From: JBKHYJ01 sp046565505
GTDB taxonomy: Bacteria > Acidobacteriota > Blastocatellia > UBA7656
Direction of reading: 5' to 3'
DNA length: 64,000 nucleotides
NCBI GenBank assembly: GCA_046565505.1
Contig: JBKHYJ010000054.1
Span: 5,178-69,177, forward strand
Numbering within the stretch: position 1 is the stretch's first letter; each line of letters starts with the position of its first letter. This document shows, piece after piece, positions 15,166-22,047 of this stretch. The notes beneath the pieces are model-generated. The model saw only the letters and a list, made by a program, of their open reading frames with translations, did no database searches and was not told where the DNA came from. Position numbers and translations under genes: made by a program.

Positions 15166-16191
15166 ATGCGCTTTATCGTTTTTACGCTTTTGCTGTTGAT
15201 TCCAGTTTTAATACTGGTTGTACCTTTATTACTGAGGCTTTTCTTAACCCTGAGAACAAAAGACGAGAACAAAATTCCGCCTAGAGAAAAATACGAAGAC
15301 ATAGATGGTATTACTAGAGGCATTATCCAAACAGAACCTAGTGAAACAATACTAGTTGTCGAGGATAATCGTGATTCTCGTAACATTCTTACAAAGCTGT
15401 TGCAGATGTCAGGATATGAAGCTATCTCTGCTGTTGATGGGGTTGATGCTTTAGAATATATATCGAGACAAAAACCTGATCTAGTTATTACTGATATAAA
15501 TATGCCCCGCATGGACGGAATAGAGTTGATAAAAAGGCTTAGACGAGATAGGAAGACAGCAGACATACCTGTACTGGCTGTTACAGCTTTTGGATCTATT
15601 GTAGCGCGGGAGGCTATAGAAGCAGGCGCAGACGCATCTGCTGAAAAACCGTTTGATTCTGATAAGTTTCTTTTAACCGCTAGATCAATAATTGCGCGTT
15701 CTTCTCGGACACCAACGCAACAGGATAAAGGGCCAGAACCTGATCTGATAGTACCTGTTAAGAAATCAATAGCTCTAGTAAATGAGCGTCTTGCTCATCA
15801 CTTCCAAAACGACCCCGAAGCTCTGCGAAGGATTGACCCCTTCATATTTGAAAGAGTTGTTGCAGAACTTTTTGAAGACGAAGGATATGAAGTAGTCGTA
15901 ACACAGCCGAGGGCAGATGGAGGTAAGGATATTTATGTTTACAAGAAAGACCCGGTAACCAATCTAATGCTTCTGGTGGAGTGCAAGCGATACACCCCGC
16001 CAAATAAGGTTAGTGTAGAAACAACCCGTCAACTATATGGAGTTGTCCAGCAGGAGCGAGCTAATGCTGGTATTATCGTTACTACTTCTTACTTCACTAA
16101 GCCCGCTAAGGACTTTGCCAATGGCGTTCCTTATCAATTATTCTTAATAGATTTTGATTATCTTTCTCAATGGCTCAATAAGAAAAAGTAG
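15166..16191 (+). CDS. Membrane-anchored receiver domain fused to Mrr-type nuclease
   Basis: A 341-residue fusion. Residues 4-29 form one membrane helix (FTLLLLIPVLILVVPLLLRL). Residues 61-178 form a CheY-type receiver with every switch residue: E66-D67, phosphoacceptor D110 (VITDINMP), T140 and K161 (EKPFD). Residues about 220-340 form an Mrr-type PD-(D/E)xK endonuclease with D255 (GGKDIYV) and E272-x-K274 (VECKRY), followed by the family motif QLYGVVQQERANAGIIVTTS. Mrr-type domains cut DNA, often modified DNA; receiver domains are switched by histidine-kinase phosphorylation. No kinase gene is seen in the window. GAGAGGG precedes the ATG. I infer a phospho-regulated nuclease tethered to the membrane, possibly for defence; the combination is unusual. 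Confidence 0.88.
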   Translation: MRFIVFTLLLLIPVLILVVPLLLRLFLTLRTKDENKIPPREKYEDIDGITRGIIQTEPSETILVVEDNRDSRNILTKLLQMSGYEAISAVDGVDALEYISRQKPDLVITDINMPRMDGIELIKRLRRDRKTADIPVLAVTAFGSIVAREAIEAGADASAEKPFDSDKFLLTARSIIARSSRTPTQQDKGPEPDLIVPVKKSIALVNERLAHHFQNDPEALRRIDPFIFERVVAELFEDEGYEVVVTQPRADGGKDIYVYKKDPVTNLMLLVECKRYTPPNKVSVETTRQLYGVVQQERANAGIIVTTSYFTKPAKDFANGVPYQLFLIDFDYLSQWLNKKK

Positions 16192-16284
16192 TCGCCCCCA
16201 GATTGTTCTAGTGCATAGGAGTTTTATATTCTGTCAGGCATAAGATAATATCTTCGTCTTTGGTTCCAGGAACTAGACAATCTT

Positions 16285-16872
16285 GTGGATAATACAGTTA
16301 CTTACATAAATATTACTGCCGCAGCGTTGCTAACTGAGTTATTACTTAGCATCATAATGTTCGTAGGGGCCTGGATTATCACTGAGGCCACAGCAAGTAG
16401 AGAACCACCCCGGAACTTACTGATACTCGTATGGTGGATATTTATGTCTGCCTTACTCAGTCTTGGTGTACTAATTTTTTCCGGTGAGTTTTCTGCAATA
16501 TGGAAGCCCCTTTTTGGTAAGGATATGCTATCACCAACGATTGGTTCTTCCTTGGCACTTCACATTATGTTTTTCTCTAACATATTTTGTATCTTTGGTT
16601 TGGTTCAAGCCACTGGAGGAAGCTATTCAAGTTCTTTTAGTCCGCTTTACTTTATCTTACCTGCCTTAGCAATTTTTCTTAGAGAATCTTTCTTTTGGAT
16701 CGCCATTTATGTTGTGATTGTAGCTTGTCTAGTTACACTTCAGCTAAGAGAGGTTACTTACCATCCTAGCGGGCTTAGAGAAATTGAACCGGCAAGAAAA
16801 GCTTACTGGTTTATCTCAATTTCTTGCCTAGTTCTTACAACAGTTATCGCATATGTTACTAGACCTATATAG
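16285..16872 (+). CDS. Polytopic membrane protein, unknown function
   Basis: A 195-residue protein with about six hydrophobic helices (for example ALLTELLLSIIMFVGAWIIT, LILVWWIFMSALLSLGVLIF and FFWIAIYVVIVACLVTLQL) and short loops. The start is GTG at 16285, with AGGA about 13 bases upstream, so the start is uncertain. It lies 93 bp after the receiver-Mrr gene on the same strand and may be its partner at the membrane, as a sensor or an effector channel. No family was recognised. Confidence 0.62.
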   Translation: MDNTVTYINITAAALLTELLLSIIMFVGAWIITEATASREPPRNLLILVWWIFMSALLSLGVLIFSGEFSAIWKPLFGKDMLSPTIGSSLALHIMFFSNIFCIFGLVQATGGSYSSSFSPLYFILPALAIFLRESFFWIAIYVVIVACLVTLQLREVTYHPSGLREIEPARKAYWFISISCLVLTTVIAYVTRPI

Positions 16873-16948
16873 TTGATCGTCTCTTTTATCCACACAACTA
16901 TTTCCTACCAACCTGCTATATTAAGTAATATATCTCACCATTTAAAAA

Positions 16949-17095
16949 ATGAACTCTCTTATCAATATCCTCGCCTATCTGGGCCATTCGAGTGAGTGTT
17001 GCCGGGCAGAGAAAATTTACCTCTATAGTAGTTATGATGAGAGCTACTGTATGAAATGTTATAAGAGTACCAAGCGTTATAATCTCAAAGTCTGA
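16949..17095 (+). CDS. Possible small Cys-rich protein, 48 aa
   Basis: A 48-residue frame with a CC pair and a CMKC motif 14 residues later (SSECCRAEKIYLYSSYDESY, then CMKC), a spacing compatible with a small zinc-binding knuckle, and a basic C-terminus. There is no Shine-Dalgarno and an antisense frame covers the same bases, so this is tentative. It is one of several short Cys-containing frames in the element. Confidence 0.28.
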   Translation: MNSLINILAYLGHSSECCRAEKIYLYSSYDESYCMKCYKSTKRYNLKV

Positions 17096-17218
17096 ATATT
17101 TATACACTCTCCCCCTGCAACGCCGCAGAGCCAATCTCCAGGGCTTGCTTTTTTGGAGCGCACTATGAACTTTAATTTGCGAGCAGGGAGTCAAGGAGGG
17201 GGAAGGGGTCTAAAAAAA

Positions 17219-17458
17219 TCATTCCTTTGCTTTCTTCTTACTCCCCTCCTTCTCATCAACCATCACAATCAAATCAGCGGGAGAGCATTCTAAAGCCTCA
17301 CACAAAGGAATAAGGGTCTTCCATTGAATGCCCTTCGTCCTCTGCTTCCTCAGCCTCACAAGCGCAGACTCGTCAATGCCCGTTTGGTGTGAGAGCCAGT
17401 AGGCGGACTTCCCCCGCTCCTTCAATACCCTGTCAATCTGAAGCTCGATTGTTTTCAT
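17219..17458 (-). CDS. Small XRE/Cro-type HTH regulator
   Basis: A 79-residue protein that is almost entirely a Cro/C1-type helix-turn-helix (LKERGKSAYWLSHQTGIDES, then ALVRLRKQRTKGIQWKTLIP and CEALECSPADLIV) with a Lys-rich tail. GGAGG lies nine bases upstream of the ATG. It is divergent from the promoter at 17529-17556, which drives the right-hand operon, and the two starts of transcription are close together, so it is the obvious candidate repressor of that promoter. Confidence 0.87.
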   Translation of the reverse strand: MKTIELQIDRVLKERGKSAYWLSHQTGIDESALVRLRKQRTKGIQWKTLIPLCEALECSPADLIVMVDEKEGSKKKAKE

Positions 17459-17528
17459 ACCTCGTCGCCTCCATCATGGCCACCTTATCACTACCTGAAA
17501 TAAAAGTCAACCGGACTTATTATTATCC

Positions 17529-17556
17529 TTGACATAAATATCCAGCATGATATAAT
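17529..17556 (+). promoter_or_regulatory. Consensus sigma-70 promoter of the right-hand operon
   Basis: TTGACA at 17529-17534, a 16-bp spacer, and TATAAT at 17551-17556: both hexamers are perfect. Transcription would start near 17563 and read through a structured leader into the operon at 17695. It faces away from the small HTH gene. A promoter this strong in an element gene is usually under repressor control. Confidence 0.78.
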
Positions 17557-17562
17557 CTCTAT

Positions 17563-17690
17563 ATCGTTTAATGGTTGTTTGAATTCGTAAGCAGGCCGAA
17601 AGGCGAGTCGTTAAAAGGTAAAGGCTCAAGTGCTGCTAACACCTGAGCCTTGAATATCCCCCTGTTTCAGCAGGGAGAAAGGTTGTTCAA
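17563..17690 (+). promoter_or_regulatory. Structured 5' leader with three hairpins
   Basis: Three stem-loops follow the promoter. The first is GCC-GAAA-GGC at 17595-17604 with a GNRA tetraloop. The second is AAGGCTCA (17621-17628) pairing with TGAGCCTT (17644-17651), extended by GTG/CAC around a 7-nt loop. The third is CCCTG (17660-17664) pairing with CAGGG (17671-17675). The third overlaps the GGGAGAAAGG ribosome binding site of the first gene, so it could control translation. Alternatively the leader could be a small RNA or an antiterminator target. Confidence 0.55.
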
Positions 17691-17694
17691 ACCA

Positions 17695-17964
17695 ATGAGA
17701 GAATACAACACCTTCCTAGAGAATGTCTATTCGGACGAATCCATCCCGGACTACCTAGAGGACATTGACGATGTTCAACGCTTAATAGCTGAAGAAGGCT
17801 ACCAGGAATTCTCAACCGAGCTTGAATCTGAATTAGATGAGCAACAGGCTTGGAATGACTCCAAAGAAGTAAATGGAATCCTTATCAAGAAGGCTTGCGA
17901 GCATTCAGGCTGCCCACACTTCAAATGCAGCAAAGGGTTACGGATTGGGGGTATCGAGATATGA
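17695..17964 (+). CDS. Acidic hypothetical protein, first gene of right-hand operon
   Basis: An 89-residue acidic protein (SIPDYLEDIDDVQRLIAEEG, then FSTELESELDEQQAW) with a C-terminal Cys/His cluster (CEHSGCPHFKC), probably a small zinc site. I chose the ATG at 17695, after GGGAGAAAGG; a TTG at 17650 would start inside the leader hairpin. Its stop overlaps the next start as ATGA, so it is coupled to the HNH gene. No family recognised. Confidence 0.6.
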   Translation: MREYNTFLENVYSDESIPDYLEDIDDVQRLIAEEGYQEFSTELESELDEQQAWNDSKEVNGILIKKACEHSGCPHFKCSKGLRIGGIEI

Positions 17965-18230
17965 TTATCTGTTACCTCTGCCGCAACCCCATCGCCGCAC
18001 AAGAAGAGATTGAATACCACCACCCTACTTACAGGAGCAGGGGAGGCAAAGAAGTCTTCCCCTGTCACAAGAGATGCCACCGGGCGCACCACCAGAGCAA
18101 AGGTGATTTCCGAGCCTGGGGCAAGCTCAGTTCACTAACCCGCGCTTGGTCGTTCAATCTCCTGAATGTTCGCAGCCACCCCGCATACGAGTTTGACAGG
18201 AGCTATTACCTCACTCTGTATGCGCGCTGA
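17961..18230 (+). CDS. HNH-type zinc-binding nuclease-like protein
   Basis: An 89-residue protein with CYLC at the N-terminus and the core EIEYHHPTYRSRGG ... FPCHKRCHRAHHQSKGDF, the pattern of compact HNH proteins with a zinc knuckle and a His-His catalytic pair. HNH proteins nick or cut DNA and in phages and elements serve in packaging, homing or restriction. The ATG overlaps the previous stop (ATGA). The small size means no separate specificity domain, so a partner may be required. Confidence 0.72.
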   Translation: MIICYLCRNPIAAQEEIEYHHPTYRSRGGKEVFPCHKRCHRAHHQSKGDFRAWGKLSSLTRAWSFNLLNVRSHPAYEFDRSYYLTLYAR

Positions 18231-18237
18231 TTAGGGC

Positions 18238-18267
18238 AAGGGGGTAGGAGAGATTCTTATCCCCCTT
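18238..18267 (+). promoter_or_regulatory. Intercistronic stem-loop
   Basis: AAGGGGG at 18238-18244 pairs with CCCCCTT at 18261-18267 in the 57-bp gap between the HNH gene and the next gene. No T-run follows directly. It may be a processing or stability element, or a partial terminator, within the operon. Confidence 0.4.
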
Positions 18268-18287
18268 CCCCCTTGATGGAGGGTTCT

Positions 18288-18632
18288 ATGAAAGCACAAA
18301 GACAAATAATCTCGGAAGAGGAAGCAACCAGATTCCGGCGCGAAGATATTCTTTACCTCGCCGGTAGGAGGATGGTGGATGAGCACCGGGTGGCACAGGA
18401 GCTATTCGGAGTCAGCTTCTATGACCTCACCTACTCACAAGCAGAGCAGATGCAAGAGCACCTCAGAGCCTTACCACAGCCTAGTGTAGGACACTTCCAC
18501 ACCTGCTTTAGCTGCTACAAGTCATTTTCTTGTGTCTGTATCAGCAACAAGGATTCAGAGACGGGAGAGTGCTTCCATTGTCGAGAGGGGATTTCCTTAA
18601 CGGCACATCTCTACAGGAAGGGGGCGAGGTGA
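18288..18632 (+). CDS. Hypothetical protein with C-terminal zinc-ribbon-like Cys cluster
   Basis: A 114-residue protein. The N-terminal part is helical and charged (QIISEEEATRFRREDILYLA). The C-terminal part has paired cysteines (FHTCFSCYKSFSCVC and CFHC) that could hold one or two zinc ions. GGAGGG lies four bases before the chosen ATG; earlier in-frame starts at 18273 and 18276 are less likely. The TGA overlaps the next ATG (TGATG). Unknown function; DNA or RNA binding is plausible from the Cys cluster. Confidence 0.58.
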   Translation: MKAQRQIISEEEATRFRREDILYLAGRRMVDEHRVAQELFGVSFYDLTYSQAEQMQEHLRALPQPSVGHFHTCFSCYKSFSCVCISNKDSETGECFHCREGISLTAHLYRKGAR

Positions 18633-18907
18633 TGAATAAGAGATTTCAACTTGGAAGGATGGTGGCCACGCCCGGAGCCTTGCGGGCATTAGAGGAGGCC
18701 GGGCAAGGCGCGATGGAGTTCATCTACCGTCACCAGCAAGGCGATTGGGGCGACCTGTGCGAAGCCGATAAAAGGGAGAATGAATTCTCTGTGGATAAGG
18801 AGTTGAGAATACTTTCAGCCTACCACACGAGCAAAGGAATAAAGGTCTGGGTGATAACTGAGGCTGATAGGAGTGCTACAACGGTCCTGCTGCCGAGCGA
18901 GTATTGA
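18632..18907 (+). CDS. Conserved small protein of mobile elements (VATPGAL family)
   Basis: A 91-residue protein matching from memory a family common on plasmids, phages and integrated elements, with the conserved start (QLGRMVATPGALRALEEAG), GDWGDLCEADKRENE in the middle and the ending WVITEADRSATTVLLPSEY. Some database entries label this family a type I restriction subunit, which looks wrong given its small size; the real role is unknown. The start overlaps the previous stop (TGATG). Finding it supports the mobile nature of the segment. Confidence 0.75.
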   Translation: MNKRFQLGRMVATPGALRALEEAGQGAMEFIYRHQQGDWGDLCEADKRENEFSVDKELRILSAYHTSKGIKVWVITEADRSATTVLLPSEY

Positions 18908-18931
18908 GGATGGATTGAAATAGGTTCTGGT

Positions 18932-18961
18932 AAGAGGGGGCAATTTCGGCCCCCTTCTTTT
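18932..18961 (+). terminator. Rho-independent terminator of the right-hand operon
   Basis: AGGGGGC (18935-18941) pairs with GCCCCCT (18949-18955), followed by TCTTTTG. It sits 25 bp after the last operon gene, a typical intrinsic terminator position. Confidence 0.78.
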
Positions 18962-19076
18962 GCCTCGCGCCTTGGCGCGCACATCCATCCCGTAAGCTAT
19001 GCCCATTGACAGGGGTGATAAAATGGATGGTGAAATTGTCAGGTTATTAGGCTCTTTTTATGATTGTTCGATAACC

Positions 19077-19139
19077 CTAAGTTGTTGATTCTGCGACGGT
19101 CGGGTGATACATCTTCGTCAGGTTGTCGAGTACTATCAT
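19077..19139 (-). pseudogene. Orphaned 5' end of the ABC ATPase gene
   Basis: On the minus strand the original ATG (19139) and 15 further codons of the ABC ATPase remain here. The frame then runs into element DNA and stops at TAG after 20 codons (ending in AESTT). It lies 41 bp after the rhomboid stop, where the intact gene once began. A short useless peptide may still be translated from the host mRNA. Confidence 0.85.
19093..19138. repeat. attR-type direct repeat (right end of integrated element)
   Basis: This copy matches 6274-6319 at 44 of 46 positions. Its outer side is followed by the native ATG completion and the host rhomboid-side spacer. The final 22 bases are identical in both copies, so strand exchange probably occurred within that block or the shorter identical blocks. 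Confidence 0.88.
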
Positions 19140-19180
19140 AAACCCGAAGGCGCCCGGCTGATTGCGCGCCGCCCGCCGCC

Positions 19181-19972
19181 TCAGTTGTAATCGTAGTATG
19201 GCGTTTTTTGCGTCTTGCGCCGCAAGAAGAAGGCCATAATGACGCCGGCCGCGAACCCGCCTATGTGCGCCATGTAAGCGACCCCGCCGGTCTGCGTCGT
19301 GTGCGATATGCTCGCGGTGTATTGACTGATGACCTGGAGCACTATCCAGAAGCCTAGCACGACAAGCGCGGGCAGCTCTATCGTCGTCCAGAGAAAGCCG
19401 AGCGGCAGTATGGTCCGCACGCGGTTACGCGGGAACATGATGAGGTACGCGCCCAACACGCCGGCGATGGCGCCCGACGCGCCCAGCGATGGGATCACCG
19501 AAGACGGGTTGAGAACAATCTGCGCGAACGACGCGACAAGCCCGCATATCAAATAGAAGATTAAAAACTTTCCGTGGCCGAAGTTATCCTCGACGTTGTC
19601 CCCGAATATCCACAGGTAAAGCATGTTGCCTATGATGTGCATCCACCCGCCATGCATGAACATCGACGTAAGCAACGTTAAATAAATGGGGGTAGGGCCG
19701 GGGGCTTGCGGGACGACGGGCGTTTCGCGCCTCCCTGTGCGCCTGTCGATTTCCGCCTGCGCGCCGGGCACCCGTTGGGGCTGCGTCAGGTCCTCGCCTG
19801 TTGTTATCTCGTAAGGCACGACCGCGTAGCCATAGGTGAACCGCTCGCCGGTCTGCGTCTGCCCCGCCTGCTGCAAGAACAGGAACACGATGGCGTTGAG
19901 GGCGACGATCACATAAGTGATGAAAGGCGTCGATAGGCGGCCCTGGTTATCATCTCCGATGGGAAATAGCAT
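19181..19972 (-). CDS. Rhomboid-family intramembrane serine protease
   Basis: A 263-residue membrane protease. The catalytic dyad is visible: S166 in GASGAIAG and H236 in AHIGGF, with the family motif MFMHGGWMHIIGNMLYLWIF in loop 1 and helix 2. About seven hydrophobic segments are present, with a Pro/Gln-rich insert of roughly 50 residues after the first helix. It cleaves membrane-protein substrates within the bilayer; the substrate is unknown. The gene follows NAD kinase and was once directly upstream of the ABC exporter genes, from which the element now separates it. Confidence 0.94.
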   Translation of the reverse strand: MLFPIGDDNQGRLSTPFITYVIVALNAIVFLFLQQAGQTQTGERFTYGYAVVPYEITTGEDLTQPQRVPGAQAEIDRRTGRRETPVVPQAPGPTPIYLTLLTSMFMHGGWMHIIGNMLYLWIFGDNVEDNFGHGKFLIFYLICGLVASFAQIVLNPSSVIPSLGASGAIAGVLGAYLIMFPRNRVRTILPLGFLWTTIELPALVVLGFWIVLQVISQYTASISHTTQTGGVAYMAHIGGFAAGVIMAFFLRRKTQKTPYYDYN

Positions 19973-20090
19973 GTTTGCCCCCTCAGACGGCGCCCGGCGT
20001 GGCGGGCCGGGCTTTAATCATTCATCCGCGATTTCAAATTCGGGACTACAGATCATCTCCGGCCGTCACCTGCGGTATAACGCCCGCGCC

Positions 20091-20954
20091 TCAACGCCCG
20101 CTCCACTTCAACTTATTGCGCAGGACTTGGAAGTAATCTCTGTCCCTCGCGCTGATTGTGTTAAACGCCTTCGCGCTCTTCTTTATCAGGATGCGGTCGT
20201 CGGCCATTAGCGGCATGCCTGTCTGCCCGTCAGACGTGAGCATGACTTCTTGCTCGCGCGTGTTTATTCGGAGCTTGATTTCCACGTGGTCAGGCAGCAC
20301 CAGCGGCCTGTTGGTGAGCGTGTGTGGGCATATGGGGCTGATTATCATCACCTCCGCCCCCGGGGCCACTATGGGCCCGCCCGCCGACAGGTTGTAGGCG
20401 GTCGAGCCTGTCGGCGTAGCCACGATCAGCCCATCGGCGCGGTACGTCGTGACGTAGTTCGAGCCAACTGAAAAGTCTATGTCTATGATCCGGGCGAGGG
20501 CGGACTTATTAACCACTATGTCGTTGAGCGCGGAGCCCGCGCTCACCTGGTCGCCGTCACGGACCACCTGCCAGTCCAGCATTATCCGGTTGTCAATCTC
20601 GTACTCGCCGCGAATTACAGATTCGAGCGCGGGTATGGCGTCTTCGACCGAGAACTCCGTCAGGTAGCCCAGCGTGCCGAGATTGACCCCCAGGACGGGG
20701 GTGCCGCGGCCGCGCACGAGACGTGCGGTGGCGATCATGGTCCCGTCCCCCCCGAGCACCATCAGCACGTCGCAGTGGTCGGCGATCTCCCTGGCAGAGG
20801 CGGAGAAAGTGCCCGGCGGCAAATCCTTCACGCGGTCATTTACGAAGAGGTTGATCTCATGTGCGGCGGCCCAGTCGGCGATTTGCGCCGCCATCTCGGC
20901 CGCGCGGGGCTCGTGCGGCTTCGTGATAATCCCGATTCGCGCTGGTGGTTGCAT
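20091..20954 (-). CDS. nadK: NAD kinase
   Basis: A 287-residue cytosolic enzyme that phosphorylates NAD to NADP. The signature GGDG motif is at residues 68-71 (VLGGDGTMIATAR), followed by the glycine-rich NLGTLGYLTEF and the nucleotide-binding TPTGSTAYNLSAGGP segment and then PICPHTL. Length and order match bacterial NAD kinases. It lies upstream of the rhomboid gene on the same strand, with a gap of about 118 bp. Confidence 0.96.
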   Translation of the reverse strand: MQPPARIGIITKPHEPRAAEMAAQIADWAAAHEINLFVNDRVKDLPPGTFSASAREIADHCDVLMVLGGDGTMIATARLVRGRGTPVLGVNLGTLGYLTEFSVEDAIPALESVIRGEYEIDNRIMLDWQVVRDGDQVSAGSALNDIVVNKSALARIIDIDFSVGSNYVTTYRADGLIVATPTGSTAYNLSAGGPIVAPGAEVMIISPICPHTLTNRPLVLPDHVEIKLRINTREQEVMLTSDGQTGMPLMADDRILIKKSAKAFNTISARDRDYFQVLRNKLKWSGR

Positions 20955-21046
20955 AATTTATTAGGCGGCCGGCATGCGCTCGGCGGAGCGCGCGCATCGG
21001 CGGGCGGCGGGGTCGTTTATGAATGTACCTGACAAAGCTATAAGGC

Positions 21047-21967
21047 TCATACTGCTCCCTGGGGGGCACCGCCGGCGGCCTGCTCCGCGCCGCTCACGGG
21101 GACCCACAGCAATACGCGGCGGATGATCTGGACGTTATCGGGTTGAAGCCCTATCTCGAATACGTCGTACTCATTCGCCAGCGTGAGGTACTCGCCGTAG
21201 AGCGCGCGCAGCGCTTCGCTGGCCTCCTGCTCGACGCGGGCGAGGTCCTCGCGCAGTTCAGTCTCGCTCGCCTCGCAGCTGTCTTCGTGTGGCCGCGGAT
21301 CGGTCGTGCCGAAGACAGAGCCCGCGAGCGTGGAGAACATGTCGGCCAGCCTGCTCTCGCTCTCGAAGAACCGCAGCTTGCGCGAGATGACGCTCTCGAG
21401 GCTGAGGTTTTCTGCGCGCGCGCCTTTGGCGGCTTGCGCCTCGCGCACCTGTTCGAGGTGAAGCTCGAATCGGTTCCGCAGCTGTTTCAACTCCGGCTCG
21501 ACGCGGCCGAGCGCGGCCTCCGCGACGCGCGTGAGGAAGTCTTCTAGCGAGTCTTCCGGCGCCGAGAACAGCCCGAAGACGGGGTTGAAGAAAATGCGGA
21601 GCCGCTCCTTTCGCACAAGCATGTCGATCAGCTCGGCCACGTACTGATCCAAGTCCTGTTTCGTAGTCTCGTAGTTCCCGGGCCGGTAGCCGATTCGAGA
21701 GTCCGCCCCTATGGTCAGTTGCGAGCGCTCGTTTATCTCGGCGGCCGGCGAGTCCCAGTCTATCGCGAGGTCGGACTCGGGCAGCCATGCGACGTAGCTG
21801 CGCTCCTCCGAGTGGTTAAGCCCCGCGCGCAGGCTTCGGAAGTTGACGGAGCATTCGATGAGCAGCGCGGGGCGGTATACGAGCGCGCCGTCAAGCTCGT
21901 CGCCCGGCCTGAACCAGAACTCGATGACACCTTCGATCTGTAACCTCTCTGACGCTTGTCCACTCAT
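21047..21967 (-). CDS. Unknown acidic protein, 306 aa
   Basis: A 306-residue soluble protein without signal peptide or membrane segment. A long charged helical region spans about residues 165-265 (ELKQLRNRFELHLEQVREAQ, then LARVEQEASEALRALYGEYL), suggesting a coiled coil. The N-terminal half is probably beta-rich and the C-terminus includes a short beta segment (VQIIRRVLLWVPV). I do not recognise the family. Its codon usage matches neighbouring host genes, and it lies between the zinc-ribbon protein and NAD kinase genes on the same strand. Confidence 0.75.
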   Translation of the reverse strand: MSGQASERLQIEGVIEFWFRPGDELDGALVYRPALLIECSVNFRSLRAGLNHSEERSYVAWLPESDLAIDWDSPAAEINERSQLTIGADSRIGYRPGNYETTKQDLDQYVAELIDMLVRKERLRIFFNPVFGLFSAPEDSLEDFLTRVAEAALGRVEPELKQLRNRFELHLEQVREAQAAKGARAENLSLESVISRKLRFFESESRLADMFSTLAGSVFGTTDPRPHEDSCEASETELREDLARVEQEASEALRALYGEYLTLANEYDVFEIGLQPDNVQIIRRVLLWVPVSGAEQAAGGAPQGAV

Positions 21968-22047
21968 AAAAACAGGGGCCGGGCGTCGGGGACCTGGCTA
22001 ATAATACAACCGTCGGATGTCCCCGGCGCCTGACCCCGGACCCTCGA

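Larger units (their letters stand above)
6320..19138 (+). mobile_element. Integrative element of about 12.8 kb, tyrosine-recombinase type
   Basis: The segment lies between 46-bp imperfect direct repeats, begins with a tyrosine recombinase gene beside the left repeat, and is visibly AT-richer than its flanks. Removing it joins the rhomboid gene to the ABC ATPase gene with a 41-bp gap on the same strand, which is the expected uninterrupted arrangement. Contents include three XRE-type regulators, a Crp-like regulator, a DUF3987-like protein, a receiver-Mrr nuclease fusion, an HNH protein and many small proteins. I saw no capsid, terminase, portal, relaxase or conjugation gene, so it resembles a satellite-like or non-self-transmissible element. 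The exact crossover point within the repeat is not determined. Confidence 0.9.

Noticed and set aside
16916..17194. 92-codon minus-strand frame
   Set aside because: No ribosome binding site was found and it competes with a Cys-rich plus-strand frame; neither can be confirmed, and the plus-strand one fits the other small zinc-binding-type proteins.
19000..19092. TTGACA near the right end as an outward promoter
   Set aside because: The only AT-rich hexamer lies about 7 bp away, too close for a -10; no promoter can be supported.
6372..19092. Prophage interpretation of the element
   Set aside because: No capsid, portal, terminase or tail gene was seen; a satellite-like or plasmid-like element fits better.
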